DNA from: Tilletia caries
Lineage: Eukaryota; Basidiomycota; Exobasidiomycetes; Tilletiales; Tilletiaceae
Reading direction: 5' to 3'
NCBI GenBank assembly: GCA_032718865.1
Contig: JALUTQ010000003.1
Span: forward strand, 1,704,001 to 1,768,000
Length of the DNA stretch: 64,000 bases
Numbering within the stretch: the first letter of the stretch is position 1; each line of letters begins with the position of its first letter. The notes below the pieces were generated by a model. The model had not been told where the DNA came from. It worked only from the letters and a program-made list of their open reading frames with translations, and made no database searches. This document shows, piece after piece, positions 34,936 through 45,823 of the stretch. Made by a program: the position numbers and the translations under genes.

Positions 34936-35270
34936 GTATTCGTGCGATCGATGCCGAGGAGGCCACTCCTGGCAAGGTTGCACCACGGGTTTCGCGCCGT
35001 CGATGTCGAGAGGCGATCTCGATAAGGACGACGAGGTATTCATGCGATCGATGCCCAGGAGCCACTCCTGGGAAAGGACGCAACGGTGCTTCACGCAGTC
35101 GGTGCCGAGGAGCCACTCCTGGCAGAGACGACGTGGTATTCATGCAATCAATGCCGAGGAGCCACTCCTGGCAGAGACGCAACGGTGTTCATGCGATCCA
35201 AGCCGAGGAGCCACTCCTGGGCAAGGACGCAACGGTGCTCGTGCACGATGTCCCGGACGCCAATTCGAGG
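34936..35270. repeat. Tandem ~50 bp repeat (GCCGAGGAGCCACTCCTGG)
   Basis: About six units. The core GAGGAGCCACTCCTGG recurs at about 34955 (one base changed), 35056 (CAGGAGCC variant), 35107, 35156 and 35205, spaced 49-51 bp apart, with a decayed unit between the first two. CCAGGAGCC/CACTCCTGG makes each core partly palindromic. Confidence 0.8.
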
Positions 35271-35501
35271 GCAGAGGTGCTTTGTTTTTCGTCATGCGTC
35301 GTCGTCGTACAACGCAGGAGGTCGGTGCTGGTCCACGGTTGACGAGTTCCGTGTGATGTTCGTGTTCGTGACTTCGGCCAATGACATCGGATCCAGGGTC
35401 AGGTAGATCATCAAGGGCGTCAGATTTGTTTTTCGCATTCGATCGTTGCCAATCGAGAAATCGAGTCCCTGTTTGGCACCCCAGACAAACGCAGTCGGTA
35501 C

Positions 35502-35660
35502 GTGCCACGCCGGAAAAAGCGTGCCTTGTATCCTGTTCCGCACAACCGACAACCGTCGGCTCCAGTGCCACGCTGGAAAAAGCGTACCTTGTATCCTGTT
35601 CCGCACGCCGACAATCTGTAGTCGGCTCCGTGCTACGCTGGGAAAAAGCGTTTCCTGGTT
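35502..35660. repeat. Tandem ~64 bp repeat (GTGCCACGCTGGAAAAAGCG)
   Basis: Units start at 35502, 35565 and about 35630, the last partial. Each holds GCCACGC[CT]GGAAAAAGCGT followed by CCTTGTATCCTGTTCCGCAC. Several frames are open across it, but only because the unit length is near a multiple of three. Confidence 0.75.
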
Positions 35661-36897
35661 TTCGCAGAGGCACCCGGCTTGTCCGGGCATGCTTGCTTTG
35701 TTTCTCGTTGCACCCGGGCTTGGGTTTCCGGCTGTGCTTGATGTTCTCGTTTCGCAGCCCCCGGTGAAGGGGGTGCTGTTGCTCGCTGATGGATGGACGC
35801 TCGACAAGTGAATGCCGCTCGCCTCCGAATTGGGGTCGAAAGTAAGGAAGGGGGACCCTTCGACCCGTCCTCAAGCCGTTGCCTGTGACAATCCGTGCCT
35901 TGAGCGCTCTTCTCGACGGATGCCCGTTTGAGGGACACCTGATTCTTCGCTCCATGATGTTTGATGGCTCCATGAGACCCCGTGCTCGTTGTCCAAGGTT
36001 CAAAGTCCCTCCACTGTAAAATGTGATCTTGATCCCCCGGCCACCCGCTGAACTCCGCCGAAGTACTGTTCTTGACCGCTGGAGCGACTTCTGGACCTGC
36101 TTGTTGCTTCCGAACTGGGGATGGGATCCGACTGGCCGAAGGTCCGAATCCATCCAAAGTGGGAAAGCAGGCGGAGAGATTGTCGCCCTGCCATATGCGC
36201 TTCTGCGCTCGAAGCGCTCGACGTCGGCAAACTACGATCCTGGCCAGGGGGACAGTAGAGACGGAAGACCACTACCCTCAACGGTTCGCGTGCCCTGCGA
36301 CTAGGGACCTGTTTTACGACACGCACAAGGCCCGCATCTTCGCCGGTTCGCTCCAACCGCTGGAGGACCGCGCGTAAGGATGCTCCAAGGCTTGTGGGTG
36401 TTAACCTTCGCTCCGCAGCTGTTCGTGATGTTGGGTCGTCTAGGTTCTCGTCACTGTGCCTGTTTCCGGGATCGCTCCGCTGGTTGTTGTTGTTCCTTCG
36501 GTTGTGGAATGTGAGGTGGGGGTTGGGGGATGTGTGGATATGACGGGGTCCTTCCGAGGTAGTCGGTGATGAGGACGACGGAAGGCAGTGTGAGGGATCC
36601 TTCTTGATGAGAGGGAGAGGGGAGGGAGGTTGTCACCGAGGGTCCAGGTGGACCACCACCCCGGGCGTGGACGATGCCGGGAAGAGACTGGGCGGTGGTG
36701 GTGGGAGAGCGGAGGAACGGTTGAGCAGGTGAGCACCTCCTTATATACTGTGCACAGCCAGCGAGAGCGAAGAGTCTCACAAGTCACAGCAGAGCAAGGA
36801 GTCTCGAGACTCGTCTCCAAGGCGCGTCCTTCCCAAACACGCGACGCGGTGTTGTTCTCCAGCGCGCCTCGACATTCCATTCAGCACCGCAGCAAGA

Positions 36898-37868
36898 ATG
36901 TCATACGCACGCCAGTCCATATACGCGCCCCTCCAGCCGCACCAACTCCAGCAGCAGCAGCAGGCTGCCCCGACGCTATCGGCCTCCTCCGCCTTCTCAG
37001 CCTCCGCATTGGCATCCTCCTCGTCCTCCTCAAGCACCCCACCGCCCGTCTTCTTCAACCAGTCAATCAACAACCAGCTCGCGAGTTTGCAGGCGTGTAC
37101 TTATAGCCTCGAAACCGCCAATCAGACTGTGAGTGTTGTGATTGCTTTGTATGCGCATATATGATGCACACATCCGGGTTCATGCTGACACCCTCTTTCC
37201 TTTCGCTCTTGAAGGTCGCGCTTTCAGTCGAGACATTGCGCGAGGCAACAGCCGACTTCCCCCGTCTCGCCGTCGCGCTCGCCAACAAGAAGGTCAGCTT
37301 GACTCCCCTCCCCCCTCCTTCACTCTTGGATTCCTGAGCAGCAGCTGACGCTTCCCCCTTTCGCGCAGCACTTCGACCTCGTCGCCGAACAAGAGATCGT
37401 CCGGGCCAAAGAGCACCTCGCAGCCGAGATCGCGCCCCAACTGCACGAACTGATCCTACGAGCCGAAGCCGCCGTGGAGAAGGTGGAGCGGAGAGCGAGG
37501 GCTGCTAAGAATCGGGTGAGTACCATGCTATCCCCCTCTCCCTTATTACGCATTCATCTGCTGGCCGGTTCTCAACCTCGACGTATGCATTCAAACACAA
37601 CAAGGTCCAACAAGCCTCCGCCAAGCTCGAACAACAGCAACCATCGTCCCGCTCCACCACCACGACAGGCCCCACCTTCATCCCAACCGCCTTCCGCCCC
37701 ACACCCGCCCTCAGCGCGGAAGCGACCAAATCCCTCCCGGACGTCTCCGAGGCACAGCTCAACCAGCTCCGCGCACAGGTCGAGGCCGCGCGGCGGCGGA
37801 AGACGATGTTGGACGAGCGGGCGAAACAGCTCGAGTCGGAGGCGGATATCTTGGCTGCTTGTCAATGA
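36898..37868 (+). CDS. SPC19: DASH/Dam1 complex subunit Spc19-like
   Basis: Outer-kinetochore DASH complex component that helps couple chromosomes to spindle microtubules in fungi. Exons: 36898-37128, 37215-37292, 37369-37515, 37605-37868 (TGA), giving 239 residues. The start is MSYARQSIYAPLQPH and a Gln/Ser-rich stretch follows. The Spc19-like pattern is SLQACTYSLETANQT, then HFDLVAEQEIVRAKEHLAAE and an Ala/Glu/Arg-rich coiled coil (LRAEAAVEKVERRARAAKNR). A second predicted coiled coil follows at the C-terminus (LNQLRAQVEAARRRKTMLDE). Identity rests on pattern and size, not on one diagnostic motif. Another small coiled-coil DASH or spindle protein is the main alternative. Confidence 0.7.
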
Positions 37869-38068
37869 AATAGAAGGATCGTATAGCTTACGCAGCATGA
37901 TTTGGGTGTGCGGTGATTATTACGGCCTCCCCGAGCCCGCATACATGCGCAGATGGAAGCGGAATCAAGCAGACCTCTGGAGGAGAGAAGAGGTGGTATG
38001 GATTGAATAAGGCAGCACAGGTTAAGAATGTGGCAGACCCCCTTGTTAAGAATCTTGCATCCCTGGAC

Positions 38069-40138
38069 TCAAGATCCCGCCCCATCCGCACCGCCCTCCC
38101 CACCCGCAAACCGGTCCAAAAGACGCTTGCCCAGCCGCTCATCCAACGTAGCCAACCGCGCCTGCAACGTCCTCTTATCGTCCTTCTCCTTCCCCACCCC
38201 TCCCGCCGACCCCGAGCCAGCAGGAGCAGCAGCATCATCATCGCCCCACGCCAACGCGCCCCGAACAGAGCCCCGCCCCTTCACACTGGCATAATCCCGC
38301 TTCCGCGTCCGCTCCCGTCCAAACTCATCAACCTCCGAGACAGCCTCGTCCCGTCGCGAAGGGCTGCGTTCCCTATCACCGCGTCGTCGTCGACTGGCTC
38401 CAGCTCCCCCACCGCCAAGACGGTCAAAGAGGGGTACCTCCCCGAGGCGTGATTGGAGTCGGTCCTGCACGTCCGCCCGGTCGTTCCGCCATCGTTGAGG
38501 GTCCTCTACCTTGACCCGCCCATCATAAACCACATCCCCGTCCCCATCTTCGTCTTCGTCGCCGTCCGCGCGCCGGTACGTGTCGAGCTCATCATCCAAG
38601 TCGTCCATCACGGCGCGGGTATGACCCCGTCCGCGTGCGCCCCTCGGCCCACCGCCCTCGCGCTCGACCGGGTCCCACGCATCCGGCCGGGCGAGCGAAG
38701 GCGGCGCGGCGCGATCGGGGAAGAGCTCCTCCTTAACCCTCGGATGACCCCACTCATCCCCATCCTCCTCCTCCTCCTCCTTCTTCAACCCATCACGCCT
38801 CGGTCCGACAGCCAACAGCCGGGGTACGACGTCCCGGCCAGCATCGATGCCATGGTCGGTGAACCACTTCGACTTCTTCCGCGCTCCGCGCTCCTTCGTG
38901 TCCGGTCTTCCCTCGAGGGCGAATCGGACGTGTAGTTTGCCGCGGAGGGCGAGTAGGTTGCGCGCTTCGGGCGTCATGACGCTCGCTTGACGGTCTTGCT
39001 CCGCCATCTCGCGGTAGATGGCCGGCGCGTCGGCAGGGATGGGGATCCGGTTCCCCTCGGCGTCTAGCATGGTCAATGGTTCCCCCGCACCAGCACCAGT
39101 CCCATCCCCGTCCTCTGCAGAGGCGACGCCGACAGTCTCCTTCACCTGTGCCAGGGTCTCGCGTTCGGGCCCTGTGTAGAGGGAGAGTGGAATCCGATGG
39201 GCTGAACGTGGAGTGAGGATTCGGGCAAGTAAGTTTTGGTCCAGCGTGCGAGGCTCGACGTCGAAGGAGTCGTCCATGTCTTCTTCCTCGCCTCCCTCTC
39301 CTGTTGTTTTAGCGACGGGCGCTTCGAGATGCGCGATGAGCTCAGCAAGCTCGGCAGAGGAGAGCACGCCGCCTGAGGACGACTCGACGGGGAAGTCGTC
39401 GTCATCCTCATCATTTTCCGCATTCTCCACAGAAGCATCCCCGGCGCCTTCCTGCTTGACGACGACTGTCTCCCCGTTGTCGTTCCGCTCAGTCCCCTGT
39501 GTCGGCGCTTGTTGCTTCTTCCGCTTCTTGAACCGGCCCGCGCCCGGAGGGCACAGATATTCAAAGGCAAGACGGGCGGCTTCTGGCTCTGCAAAGACGA
39601 CGATGGCGCGCTGATCGTCGACCCATTCGAGACCGAGGGGTTGTGCGCCGAAGTAGGTGACGTACGCGAACAGGCGGGAGGTCGACACTTGCGTGATGGG
39701 TATTCCCGAGATGTTCAGCGCGGAGAGACGGAGGTTGGCCGCGCCTGTCTTCCTGGAGTAAGTCACCTCTGGAACGTCGAGGAAGCTGGCATCGTTGTCG
39801 TGTTCTGGATGTTGTTGTTGATCGCCCTTCTTGAGCTCGTGCGGGAAGACGGGTTCGAGCGCGGCTGGGTTGAGACGGAGGGGTACGACGCCCCTGCGCT
39901 GTCCTGCTGCGATGCCTTCTTGCGCGGGGTACTGGTAGAAGCGTGTGGGGGCCTTGTTGTTTGCAGACTGTGCTTGTGCATCGTACAGCTCGTCCAGGCT
40001 GACCTCTGGGTTGTTGACGATGCCTTGCATGGCTGCCTCGGCGTCGAACTGGTCGTCGTCGTCGCCATCACGCGCGGCACTCCCGGGCCCACGTTGCTCG
40101 TCGATGTCGTCTGGTGCGCCGTAGTCGAGAGCAGACAT
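38069..40138 (-). CDS. Nuclear cap-binding protein subunit 3 (NCBP3)-like
   Basis: Predicted 689-residue, intronless protein. An RRM-like domain at ~150-205 reads LNISGIPITQVSTSRLFAYV, then LEWVDDQRAIVVFAEPEAAR, matching the NCBP3 family pattern. A second family block reads LHVRFAL..DTKERGARKKSKWFTDHG (~430-465). The rest is acidic or Arg/Asp/Gly-rich with an RS-like stretch (RRRGDRERSPSRRDEA). NCBP3 binds the mRNA cap with NCBP1 and acts in mRNA export. I start at 40138 (MSALDYGAPDD). An in-frame ATG at 40189 would add a Thr/Leu/His-rich leader coded by a GTGA microsatellite and is less likely. It is divergent from LIN1 across about 200 bp; both genes act in mRNA metabolism. Confidence 0.8.
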   Translation of the reverse strand: MSALDYGAPDDIDEQRGPGSAARDGDDDDQFDAEAAMQGIVNNPEVSLDELYDAQAQSANNKAPTRFYQYPAQEGIAAGQRRGVVPLRLNPAALEPVFPHELKKGDQQQHPEHDNDASFLDVPEVTYSRKTGAANLRLSALNISGIPITQVSTSRLFAYVTYFGAQPLGLEWVDDQRAIVVFAEPEAARLAFEYLCPPGAGRFKKRKKQQAPTQGTERNDNGETVVVKQEGAGDASVENAENDEDDDDFPVESSSGGVLSSAELAELIAHLEAPVAKTTGEGGEEEDMDDSFDVEPRTLDQNLLARILTPRSAHRIPLSLYTGPERETLAQVKETVGVASAEDGDGTGAGAGEPLTMLDAEGNRIPIPADAPAIYREMAEQDRQASVMTPEARNLLALRGKLHVRFALEGRPDTKERGARKKSKWFTDHGIDAGRDVVPRLLAVGPRRDGLKKEEEEEDGDEWGHPRVKEELFPDRAAPPSLARPDAWDPVEREGGGPRGARGRGHTRAVMDDLDDELDTYRRADGDEDEDGDGDVVYDGRVKVEDPQRWRNDRADVQDRLQSRLGEVPLFDRLGGGGAGASRRRRGDRERSPSRRDEAVSEVDEFGRERTRKRDYASVKGRGSVRGALAWGDDDAAAPAGSGSAGGVGKEKDDKRTLQARLATLDERLGKRLLDRFAGGEGGADGAGS

Positions 40139-40146
40139 TGGTTGCT

Positions 40147-40173
40147 GTGTGTGTGTGAGTGAGTGAGTGAGAG
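40147..40173. repeat. GTGTGT/GTGA microsatellite in the NCBP3-LIN1 promoter
   Basis: Run of GTGTGTGTGTGAGTGAGTGA type immediately upstream of the NCBP3-like start codon. Confidence 0.7.
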
Positions 40174-40344
40174 TCAAGAAGATCGACAAAGGGCGAGCCG
40201 AGAGTTGTGGTCAGTCTGGGTGGTGAGCGCAACCCACGTGGTTCTGAGGGAGGCACGTGACCTGGACAGCGCCACGTGACTTGCCTCTCACCTTGGACTC
40301 ACTCACTCGACACCTTCGCAGTTTGCTCACTTGCAGCATGGGCC

Positions 40345-42213
40345 ATGGGACAATTCAGCGACCAGCGACCAGCACAGACGAAGATGATCTCGCAGAAGCG
40401 CAAGCAGCCTGGGAACAGCACCGCAGCAGCAAGCCAGAAGCGCGCTCGCTTTGCCGCTGGGATACGCGACCCTGCCACCAGCAGCAGTGCCGCCCCAGCC
40501 GCTCCCGGTGGAGACAACGACGGCGACCTCGATCTCGACGAGCAGGACCGCAAACGCACACAGCAGGGACGCAAGGGCCGCGTCGTCACCGAGGGATACG
40601 ACTCAGACGAGAGCGCACAGCTCGCTGACGACGATGACGATCTCGACCACGACGACGATCCCGACGACGATGACCACCCAGCCAACAAGGACGGCGACGA
40701 TGACGATGACATGTTCGCCATCGACGACGCCGACGATGCAGCCGCCGATGGGAAGGCGAAGAAGGGGAAGAAGAAGGGAGACCGCTTCCTCAAGTCGTCA
40801 GAGATCGAGGGACAGGAGTTCGGCGCCACCACCAAGGTCGGCGATGAAGATCAAGAGGACGTCCTCTCCGACGAAGACAACGAAGAACGAGATTTGGACC
40901 TCGAGCTCGAAGAAGACGATGAGGACAAGGAAGACGATGATGACGACGACTCGTTAGAAGACGACTACAACGGCCGCGCAGAACGAACACCCTCGCCCTC
41001 CGCCGCAGACGGCGCCCAGGGAGGACCTTCCAACGCCGCCGCCGACGACCCAGAAGCAAAACGCCGCCGCGCCGCCCGCAAAGCAAAAGCCAAAAAGGGC
41101 ATGGGCCACAAACTCGACTCCTTCAACATGCGCGCCGAGCTCCAATCCGGCCGTTTCGACGAGGACGGCAACTACGTCTCCAACTCGGCCGACCCGCATG
41201 CCCAGCACGACTCCTGGCTCTCGGGGAACTACAGCCGGAAGAAGATCCGCGCTGCGAGGGAGGCACAGAAGCAGAGGGAGGATGAGGCGGATGCGCGGAA
41301 GAAGGCGGCTGGGGGGAAGGGGGGTGTGGGGGATACGGGCGCTGTGACGGAGGTCGAATGCACCGTTGCCATGTTGGACTTTATGGATCGTGGGGAGAGT
41401 GTGCTCGAGACTCTGCAGCGGCTGGGGAAGGCCGCTCAGCCGTATTCGGCATCGGATCATAAGGGCAAGTCTGTATCCACAGGCTCGTCCGGTCGGAAGG
41501 GAGGGAAATACGCAGGGAAGGGGGACGCGAAGCGGAGAGCGCTCGCTCTCGATTCCGAAACGGCCGATCCTGCGCCTGCGCCTGAAGCTGAAGCTGTCGT
41601 CGGAGCGGAAGGCGACGCAGAACCACAATCAAAGGAAATGGACGTCGATCCAGATCCACCCACAGACGACAACCCACCCATCAAGCCACCACCATCGACA
41701 ACCCAGCCCCAGCCCAAGGTGTCGACAGAAGCACACCCGACCATCGTCGCCCTCGAGCAGTACACCGCCCTGTCCAGCGAACTCATGTCGGCTTTCGGCC
41801 ATATCAACATCTACGACGAGACGTACGAGGGCATCTTGCGGCTCCTCAAACGAAAGGGTGCCGTTCCCGCCGATTGGGACCCCGCTGGCAAGAGGCAAAG
41901 GGAAGATCAGGGGAGGGACCAAGTTGCTCAGCAAGAGCACTCGACTGCATCAGGGCCAGGGCCACATGACGCGAGACAGTTCACCTACCGCTGGGCACCC
42001 GCCTACCTAGCAGCCACCCAAGGCGCAAACGCAGCCCCGGACGTAGAGACATACGGGCCCTTCCCCGTCGCCGACCTCCGAGGCTGGGCTGCGAGCGGCT
42101 ATTTCGGCGCGCCGGGGCATTGCGAGCGGATCCTTCTGAAGGAGGGACAAAGTAGCACCGGTGCAGGAACGGGGGATGAGCGGTGGAGGACTTGGTCCGA
42201 ATGTGGATTGTAG
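40345..42213 (+). CDS. LIN1: LIN1/CD2BP2-type GYF-domain protein
   Basis: U5 snRNP-associated protein (human CD2BP2/U5-52K, yeast Lin1). It is 622 residues and intronless. The N-terminal half has very acidic Asp/Glu runs. A conserved central part is GHKLDSFNMRAELQSGRFDE, then HDSWLSGNYSRKKIRAA. A helical segment follows at ALEQYTALSSELMSAFGHIN. The C-terminal GYF domain has the signature residues W-x-P at FTYRWAPAYL, GPFPVADLRGW and GYFGAPG. LIN1 proteins are usually 300-400 residues, so this one is enlarged by the acidic and Pro-rich inserts. The start at 40345 (MGQFSDQRPAQ) is a choice; MISQKRKQ at 40384 is nearly as good. Confidence 0.87.
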   Translation: MGQFSDQRPAQTKMISQKRKQPGNSTAAASQKRARFAAGIRDPATSSSAAPAAPGGDNDGDLDLDEQDRKRTQQGRKGRVVTEGYDSDESAQLADDDDDLDHDDDPDDDDHPANKDGDDDDDMFAIDDADDAAADGKAKKGKKKGDRFLKSSEIEGQEFGATTKVGDEDQEDVLSDEDNEERDLDLELEEDDEDKEDDDDDDSLEDDYNGRAERTPSPSAADGAQGGPSNAAADDPEAKRRRAARKAKAKKGMGHKLDSFNMRAELQSGRFDEDGNYVSNSADPHAQHDSWLSGNYSRKKIRAAREAQKQREDEADARKKAAGGKGGVGDTGAVTEVECTVAMLDFMDRGESVLETLQRLGKAAQPYSASDHKGKSVSTGSSGRKGGKYAGKGDAKRRALALDSETADPAPAPEAEAVVGAEGDAEPQSKEMDVDPDPPTDDNPPIKPPPSTTQPQPKVSTEAHPTIVALEQYTALSSELMSAFGHINIYDETYEGILRLLKRKGAVPADWDPAGKRQREDQGRDQVAQQEHSTASGPGPHDARQFTYRWAPAYLAATQGANAAPDVETYGPFPVADLRGWAASGYFGAPGHCERILLKEGQSSTGAGTGDERWRTWSECGL

Positions 42214-42834
42214 GCTGCGCCGCTTGCGGAATTGCTGTTGTATGCTCGAACATCACCGCATCACCAATTGTACATATCAGCTTTGAGATCCCTGCATCAC
42301 CTCGTCGCCTCATCGGCCTGGGAGCTTCTTCCCCTTCGCTCCTTCCATCGCTGACCAGCAAGAGAATGCGACGACCCCAGGACCTCGGGCGAAAGGAACG
42401 CGTTTTACCTCGCATCTCCATCGAGTAACCGACTGCGAGCATTCTTTACGGTCAACAATTTAGGGAATCATGCATTCATTGCAGTCAAAGGAGGGCCCGC
42501 GCGCGAGATGAGGCGACGCGTCCCTAGCAAGCAAGCAGGAGCCCGCGCGGCCAATGGGGAGCACGAACGCGGTTGGTCGTCAGTGCGAGGGACGCGTTCC
42601 ACCACCCGCGTTCCACAGTCCGCATTGATTGATTTTCACCGTCAGTAGTATGTATAACGAGTTCAAGATCCAGGAGCTCATCGCATTGGAGAGCGAGATA
42701 CTCACAGCCAAACGTTCTTGACCTCCAATCCCTACGCTTTTGCTGCCCTTTGATACCACTGCTCTTCATCCCTTGTCTCTCACAGCCCACAGGTCACAAC
42801 TCACAGCCCATAGCCCGACTGTGCCTGTTTGAAG
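42214..42834. other. Intergenic between LIN1 and the F-box-like gene
   Basis: No gene was recognised. Short open frames on both strands lack protein-like composition. Confidence 0.5.
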
Positions 42835-45022
42835 ATGAACGGCAATAAACGCGGCGCGGTTACGGACGCAGAACCTTCACGACGTGAGCGATTGAATCAT
42901 GAATGCAACAGGACGTTGTGAGTTGTCGCATGCTGATATGGATTTCCGTGCTGCAGAGACTCCAGCAAGCAAGCGACCCAAAATCGGAGAAGGCGATGAT
43001 GCGGGAGGCGGCGGCAACAAACACGACCTGGATCGCCCTCCTCCTCCTCCTCCCTCATCTGCTGCAAACCGCTTCTTCCACGTACCCGAGCTCGTCAAGG
43101 TTGTCGCCGAGTACGTCTGTCGGGAGCGCGTCGACCTGATTTCCCTTGCGGCCGTATGCAAAGGGTCGAGAATGCCAGCCCTGCAAGTGTGGGCGACGCA
43201 TCTCGACGTACCCCTCGACGCGGCTGAGAAGAGATTCCAGCTGTTCGACCGACACGAAGCGTTGATCGATTCCATTCGCTTCCTGCGCATTCGGGCCGGT
43301 GTCAACGAGTACGCGCGAGCATTTCAAGATGCTAGTGGAGGATCGCATCCTGGCGCCAAACTCTGGAGCGCTATCTTCCGATTATTCGCTCTTATCTCCT
43401 CGGTAAAGGGGCAGGAACGAGGGCCTTTCATCGATCTTTCCTTCTTTCTGCGAGATGCTCGACGCATACACGATCTCTTTCGCTGGATTGCTCCTGCTGG
43501 TCGTGTCGTCGCCATTCGTCTCTGTCTTACCGACATGGTCGACAATGATGCATACTCAGACCGCTCAGATTCCGAAGCAGAAGTCGCCGACAAGAAGGAC
43601 GACGACAAAAACGACGATCACGACGAGGCCTCTGAGGACAGTAGTGACGCAGACAGCGACGAGGGCAGTGTCAAGTGGACGGAGCGGAAGCAGCAGGACG
43701 CCGAAGTCATCTGGATGTCCTCTTGGCTCGCTCTTTCGGAGCTAATCGAAGAGATTCGAATGAACGCCAAAGCAAATGGAGGACCAGGTCTTCAGATCTT
43801 TCAGCTTGGGAACCGAAACCATTCCTTGGCCAACGCAACACAGTGGCTGCATTGGCCCAGTCCAATTCCCATGCTCTTCTGGTCCAGTCTCGCGAGCAAC
43901 GCCAGTTCGACGCTATCAGAATTTTCACTTATGCTCTCCGAAACGGACGAGTTGGCCTCGATTCTGGACCTCCTTACCCTCCCGAAGCTCGAGACGTTCA
44001 GCTTGATTTCGGTGGGACCCCTCGACATTGATCGCCTTGACGCCTTTCTCAGCCGTCACCTTCACCTCGAGGCATTGAGCGTGGTCGTGGAAGACGACGA
44101 TCATGTCCGTACGCTGAAATTGCAGCAGACATTCCCGAACCTTCGCTGGCTCGAAGTCGACTGCAACCCTCCCTCGGAGAAACGAGTCTTTCGTTTTATC
44201 AAACGACACCCGTCAATCAAAGGCATCCATGCTCCTGTCGTAATCGAATGGGCAGCCGAAGGCAATGATCTCGACGACCCAACGCTCATATACGACCAGG
44301 TCCGCACCCTCTTTATTCACGATCTCAAAAGGTACGAGGAGATTGTGAACGGAGGCGGACGGCCTTCACACGTCTTCTTGGTTCCGGACTCGTGTGGGGG
44401 CCATGACATGGTCGACCTTGTCTCATCTGGATGGTGGCTGGGCAGACAGGAAGTAGCACACGCGCTTACCTGTCTCGAGTTCAACTATCGCGGCCATACC
44501 CTGAACGACCTCATCTGGAGCCTTCGATTCGCTGCCGACAGGAAGGCTCTTCCCAACCTCACCGAGCTTTCGGTTTACCAACTCAAGCCGCTGGACGAGA
44601 AAGACCTGGAGACTCTCTTCGCCGCGCTCGGTTCAGCACCAGCTCTACGCGTTCTGCGTATTTGCGAGTGGTCTGAGCATGAACTCGAGGAAGCGGAAGT
44701 CTTTCGGCAGAACGATGCTTTCTTCTACAACGCCGACGAAATGCTCGTAAACTGTCTCTTTCCTGCTGCCTTTGAATACTTCCAGTGGACCGGATTGAAC
44801 AACCTGGATCCAAACTACTTCCGCTTTCTTCCCACGCACGACGAGACAGCGCCAACGCCAACGCCCGACGCAGCTTCGACGAAACGAGGTCGACTTCAGC
44901 GCATTCCCAGCATTTTCCGCGCCAGGATTTCTCCCGTTGGGGTTTGGGACGCGCCCTTCCATCCCATTCAGGCGTCGGCCATCCTGGACCACACCGGGGT
45001 GGTTCCTTTTCTCGCTCTCTGA
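42835..45022 (+). CDS. F-box-like protein with leucine-rich C-terminal part
   Basis: Two-exon model: 42835-42883, intron 42884-42956 (GTGAGC..CTGCAG), exon 2 42957-45022 (TGA), giving 704 residues starting MNGNKRGAVTDAEPSRRQTP. An alternative start at 42899 would keep the intron as coding. An F-box-like segment lies at ~45-90 (FFHVPELVKVVAEYVCRERV, then LISLAAVCKGSR). An acidic stretch is at ~215-250 (DKKDDDKNDDHDEASEDSSD). Irregular leucine-rich repeats follow to the end (LTLPKLETFSLISVGPLDID, LPNLTELSVYQLKPLDEKDL, APALRVLRICEW). F-box proteins are SCF ubiquitin-ligase adaptors; the substrate cannot be told. Fungal genomes hold many such fast-evolving F-box/LRR-like genes. Confidence 0.65.
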
Positions 45023-45823
45023 GCCACCACGGCACGCGAAATCAGCTTCCTCGGCGCCCTGACCAGCTCCTCCACAGAACCTTCACGTCCATCATGGCCC
45101 AAGGCCCCGAACCCAGCTCCCACATTCAGTCCGCAAGACCAAGCTGCTCCACCTGACAACCTCGGTCTTCGACGGCCAGCGCTAACGGGCAGGACAGCCC
45201 TCTCTCCTCAGACTCTCAACAGCTTTTTCCTTCTTTCTTTTTCTCCCCCTCTCTGCAATTCTCAGCCCTCGAGCCAGCTTCCCACAGCCTCGACCCGCTC
45301 AGCCGCTCGGTCCTTCCTTACGCTGCCAAGGACGAGGACAACCTTTCCCCTCTCACGCTCGGTACGAAGCCCTTTCACGGCAGCGGCGCAACGAAGATAA
45401 TGAGGAGGTCATTGCTTCCTCGGACGAATCTTCCGGCTCAGGCTCTTCCACACGTTGACGTGAACGAGTCACACTCACAGTGACTTCATGTTTTACCACG
45501 CTCTCTCGTTCTCCCGCTTCCCCGTTGATCATCTTTTCTTCGACCTCTATCCCGGAAAACACTTCACAACTTCATGGGTGCTGCATCTGTCAGTGTTCTG
45601 AGCAATCAGGCCGCTACGATGAGCTAGGCACCTACCTGTATACACAGTGGTTCAGTCTTCTCGCTTGTTCACAGCAGGTTAGATGGCGAGACCTAAAATG
45701 CAACAATGCATAGTCTATTAAGGAAAAATTTCTACGGTTTGCTTTCAGCATTCATTTGAATGAAGCCTCTATTGCCCCTCCTGCATGGCGTCCCCATCCC
45801 TGCGCCCACCCCTGAAAGCCGAT
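45023..45823. other. Intergenic between F-box-like and ABCC genes
   Basis: A plus-strand piece at about 45260-45460 reads in one frame to RRNEDNEEVIASSDESSGSG and a stop, which looks like the tail of an acidic protein. I could not connect it to a start, so no gene is called. Confidence 0.35.

Larger units (their letters stand above)
34028..36897. other. 2.9 kb without a confident gene after the truncated TOM1-like gene
   Basis: 34030-34200 is C/T-rich. 34930-35270 and 35500-35660 are tandem-repeat blocks (listed separately). Several frames stay open through 35140-36150 on both strands, but their composition is irregular and the openness follows the repeats. A short plus-strand frame ends at 36377 with DLFYDTHKARIFAGSLQPLE, which looks protein-like but has no recognisable start or partner exon. 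36450-36897 is the GT-rich upstream region of SPC19. Confidence 0.45.

Noticed and set aside
35140..36153. 337-codon open frame on the minus strand after the TOM1-like gene
   Set aside because: Part of its openness comes from the 64 bp tandem repeat; composition is Arg/Ser-rich and irregular, other frames are equally open, and no motif is visible.
36072..36377. Possible HECT-domain remainder of TOM1 downstream of the repeats
   Set aside because: The frame ends DLFYDTHKARIFAGSLQPLE, which is protein-like but contains none of the HECT signatures such as the catalytic Cys loop.
40139..40189. Upstream ATG of the NCBP3-like gene
   Set aside because: The added leader is coded by a GTGA microsatellite, so the start at 40138 is more likely.
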